NCBI RefSeq assembly: GCF_964204645.1
Contig: NC_134026.1
Coordinates: forward strand, 22,400,650-22,464,649
Reading direction: 5' to 3'
DNA: 64,000 bases
Origin: Tubulanus polymorphus
Lineage: Eukaryota; Nemertea; Palaeonemertea; Tubulaniformes; Tubulanidae
This document shows positions 60,201-64,000 of this stretch, in pieces. Every line of letters starts with the position of its first letter. The stretch's first letter is position 1. A model generated the notes under the pieces. That model ran no database searches. It saw only the letters and a list, made by a program, of their open reading frames with translations, and had not been told where the DNA came from. The position numbers and the translations under genes are program-made.

Positions 60201-63200
60201 CCCAGAGAAAAGCCATAGACACGTTTCAACAAATATCATCAGTAATTGTCTATAGATGGACTGACCTATTCGTATATTCTTTGATGTAGTAAGACGTTTT
60301 CCCATACACTATTCAGACAAATGCAAAAAGAAACCATTTGCTGGCTTGTTAGCTTTACACGGTCCGTTACCCTGAATAAAACCACCGGCAATAGTTTTTC
60401 CTGATTGACAGTTTGACTTCGTATGACATCGAAATACCATCACGACAAACGCATAATTGCTATTAATTTGAATAGCGACTGTCAGGCGTTTCGGAGTTCA
60501 CCATGTGAACGCTACGAAGTTCCCAAACATTTTGAAAAGCAACCATCAACAACGCTTTTGACGCTATTACTTTACGTATAGGCCTAAAAGTAATACGACG
60601 TTGTGTGTACAAAATGATAATGTTAGTATTCGATGAAAATTCTCCCAATGTCCGGCGAAAATTCCAAAACGGATGACAAACAAATGTGTACACGTCACAA
60701 ATAAAATCCTTCTGAATAACATAGTTACAGAAAGTTGTTATTTAGTGCATACCGTGTTCGACTCGTAGTCAAATATGTCTTCGCACACATGTCAATATAG
60801 GTAATTACTTAATGGACCTGTCATTCGCCGATTAATATACTGCCAATTTCGATATAAAGTTAATAAATGACAGTTTAGTGTGAAGATCAAATACGTATGA
60901 ATATACCTGGTAGTTTGTGATTCAAATGATCGATGTAAATCGAAAAGGTGGAGCAATAATGAATCAAATTATGTCTGCACAGTTTTGTTCGGCAAAGATT
61001 AAGTCAACAAGGATATGTTGGACCGGGTATGTTTAATTACGTGCAATACTCAGAAAAACGCAACCGTTTCCTCTTAAAAGCCTTTTTGAATAAGACGGGT
61101 GCAATTGTGGTGCAGAAAGGTGCAAACATCAGTTGAAAAATCACTTGAGTTTATCGAGTGAGGTTAAGAGAACCCATTTCTATTCACGTTAGTGAAAATA
61201 CATGTATAATCTAGTTTCAAAATGTCTATAAGAAGTGATAGAAAATTTCGATCACACATCTCGTATAAAGTATTCATCGAATGTAAAATGGGATCTTCAT
61301 AGACCCATCCAAGAAACACGATTCTAATTGGCGCCATTTTTTACGATCGATATATCCGTGGGTGACATATTAAACCAAGTTCAGAGACGTTGCATCGGCA
61401 TCATCCAGGTGCAACGAGAAGCGCATTCGGGTCACCACGCGTATCAGATCGCAAAACAACGTTAAGAAATAATCTTAGCGTCGAATATGATTTCAAACAT
61501 ATATATATGTTTGAGGAAACGTTCATACTTCCCACGCATTTCTGTGTATCTTTGTGCAACAAACACGTGTTATACCTCGGGGACGGTCCCGTCCTTTGAA
61601 AAGACTCATTTTTATCATTGTCGAATATTTTCTTCAATCAGTTCTTTTCTTGATTTTTTGGTTTTTGTTTGATTCGAGATGCTTATTTGATTTGACTGGC
61701 GGCATTTTGATGAGACCTGTAGATTTGCCTACTCGGTTGTGTAATCCCCCACCGAGATGCGATCGGATGACGCGCGCTCTTCACATAATAAGCAAATAAT
61801 TTTTCATTATTTCCGATAAACTGACAATGTACGCCCATGACAATACCGAGTTACAGAACCAGAGCGCCGAGATCTATTTTCTTTTGTGCGAGCCGAGCGC
61901 GGAAATCAAGGTGAATTTCCTGTACGACGTGATGAGATATTCGTCGTCTGCACAGCCATTCCAAGATTTGAAATGGTGTAACGCACTCGAAATGAGTTTT
62001 TACATTGAAGAAAAAAATCTAATGATACAGTTTTTGTTATTCGCCGAGTTGTCGGGTTTCGGCGTCACCTGCAATAGGTGTAGCTCGCGGCTGTCACACC
62101 CACTGGCGAAACATCGCAGCTGCAATATATACGTACTAGTTTCCGAGTCGGTAATTGCTAATAGTCAGAAAAGTTCAAATAATAAAGTATAATTTGTGAT
62201 GCTTGACAATGCCAGATTCATACCCTCAATAAGACGCGTTTTTGAGTGGAATATGTTATTTAATAGAATATTATAATCCGGCTAGTTCATCGGTTAATTC
62301 TTTTATAGTACATAGCGCGTATCCCCGTGGCATTTCTAAGATGCCTTTTTGTCGCAGCTTCCCTCGTCATTAAGCAAATTCAATTTTCACATTAACCGTC
62401 GTCTCGGTTTGTAATTGTGCAAACCGAATAAAAAGCCAGTCATAATTTCCGATTTTTTGTCCGACACGTGGAACGGGAGTCTGAAATACGATGTTAACAA
62501 TGTTACAAAACGGGGTATCGTATTTGGTCACGCGTGTTAAAAGAGATCTACATTACTTCAATGCGAAACGAAACAATGAATTCGACCGATATGGAAGTTT
62601 TTGAAACTGGTATACAACAATCGATGCTTTTATATACAAACTGAATGATTCGTTTCCTTATACAGACAAACAGCCGCATCACCGAGGACAACCGATGCAT
62701 TCCTAATCAAATGGTAAACGTACAAAGAATCAACCGGTTGTTTTTTTCATAATAACGGTTTCAAATTTCATTGTGATTAGTTGTAAAACATATTATCGAA
62801 CAGTCTTTTCTATCAACTTAAGAAAGGAAAATCGGACTAGTGTCACGGACTGAGTATCTGCATACATCCATCCGGCATCATTATGATATGTATAACTATA
62901 GATAGAAAATGACAAATGCTTCAATGATTGACATTTCGGATTCTTTTATCTGTTTTAGTTGTAAACCTTTTTGACATTTCTAATTTCGGCTGTCTAAAAC
63001 AACGTTTAATACAATAACAATCGCTGTCTTAATTTCGCTCATCCGACTGTGAGATTATGATATCCTATTATTGTCATACTAATGGTACTTAGCATCTCTT
63101 CGTACAATAACAACGGGTGACAGATGCCTGACCAAGGATTTAAACTATCATTAATTTCATACTCATCAACGAATCAGAATTCGGCTTTGAAACCGGGAAA

Positions 63201-64000
63201 ATGGACAACAATCCGGCCCTCTTACCGACGCAATACCGTTAACAACAACTATACTGACAATGGAAGTCTTGAAAATTGTCATTCCAGAAGTCACATTGCT
63301 CGTTATATTTTAGCGGCACTAATAATCTACCATGGGATCGACGAGCTTTGTAAATTGACTGATCGCAGGATAATGGACAAGAGCTGACCTGTGTTTCGCC
63401 TGGGGGAAGTAGTATTATTCCCCTCGGCATGAAGAAGAGGTTAGCCCGGGTAAAGTCCTTTCCCGCTGCGTCCACGAAGTCTTTCGGAATGTATCGAGTG
63501 GTACGACATTGCTTTAGTGTTTCTAAAGGTCCGAGACTCGATTATGTCAGGTGATATACCCGAGTTAATGACCGTTCATAGAAAATCCAGAACGGTTAAA
63601 TGGCGATTGTCACCGGTAAATGCTTAACGATCACGGAGCAATGCATGCCGAGAAAAACCAATTAATTTCAAATACTGAATTCATTTCCCACTCGTTAATT
63701 TAAAGGTTAAGTGCAAGCAATACAAAACAACACGATATGAGATTCCTTTCTTCAATTCCCAGGCAACTTAACTCCTTAATTTCTAATCTGATACGAAATC
63801 AGAACTCTTGACTGGTAGAGGCGGGTACATCGGTAAGTTGCTCAAACCAAGAATAACATCCGTAGCAGATTCTGCTGTCCTATATGTAGATCAACAGTGT
63901 CTTGGAAAAATGCTTTTGAAAGGGAAATTTTCAGCGAGAATAATGCGGAATTGATTGCACTACAAATTGTGGGTATAGCGTGCGTGAATGGAAAAATCAA
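51291..64000. other. Gene-free stretch
   Basis: No recognisable protein family in any frame and no chain of phase-compatible exons that I could find. Minor direct repeats: TTATCTCGACACAAT twice at 53.73-53.77 kb, and AAATAATCATAA repeats at 59.73-59.78 kb. A plus-strand 121-codon frame at 61827-62192 has fairly ordinary protein-like composition, but I cannot tie it to any family. Confidence 0.55.
61827..62192 (+). other. Unassigned open frame, possibly a small protein
   Basis: A 121-codon frame starting at ATG (MYAHDNTELQNQSAEIYF). It contains CNRCSS and LSHPLAKHRSC, a loose Cys/His arrangement, but no family I recognise. There is no visible neighbour relationship. It may be a chance frame; codon statistics or transcript data would decide. 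Confidence 0.2.

Noticed and set aside
1-64000. CRISPR arrays, phage or bacterial operons
   Set aside because: The window is plainly eukaryotic, with spliced genes; no regularly spaced repeats of the CRISPR kind were seen.

Overview
The window is nuclear DNA from an animal. It is AT-rich, with coding exons of about 70-420 bp split by short introns, GT-AG splice sites, AATAAA polyadenylation signals, LINE fragments and small inverted-repeat elements. All recognisable genes are metazoan (LEPROT, TM2D1, DDX24, PAIP1, a tailless-class nuclear receptor, an MPDZ/PATJ scaffold). My guess is a marine invertebrate, possibly a lophotrochozoan such as a mollusc; that is inference from gene style and repeats and not proven.

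Layout. 1-12.2 kb: no recognisable gene; a templated or tandem duplication block lies at 5.7-6.85 kb. 12.2-19.6 kb, minus strand: the 5' part of an MPDZ/PATJ-type PDZ scaffold gene, with one large exon and a plausible first exon 6.8 kb upstream. 16.0-16.4 kb, 20.2 kb and 36.1 kb: three inverted-repeat (MITE-like) elements. 23.0-23.5 kb: a 5'-truncated LINE 3' end. 26.6-34.8 kb, plus strand: a compact three-gene cluster, TM2D1, DDX24 and LEPROT. 37.8-41.3 kb, minus strand: PAIP1. 42.6-45.85 kb, plus strand: a tailless/NR2E1-like nuclear receptor, divergent from PAIP1. 49.3-51.3 kb: a decayed LINE. 51.3-64 kb: no recognisable gene.

Five genes could be reconstructed exon by exon with every splice phase consistent: TM2D1 190 aa, DDX24 950 aa, LEPROT 132 aa, PAIP1 547 aa and NR2E1-like 396 aa. 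The cluster genes share no obvious pathway. DDX24 serves ribosome biogenesis, PAIP1 translation through PABP, LEPROT endosomal receptor traffic, TM2D1 is a membrane protein, and the receptor is a neural transcription factor.

The most interesting items concern splicing. LEPROT keeps its reading frame only if a single-nucleotide exon (33762) is spliced in. TM2D1 has a textbook AT-AC U12-type intron, and the adjacent DDX24 has a GT-AG U12-type intron. DDX24 intron 5 starts with a 51-bp tandem copy that duplicates the donor. PAIP1 carries two PAM2 motifs on consecutive exons. A microRNA-like hairpin sits in intron 2 of the nuclear receptor.
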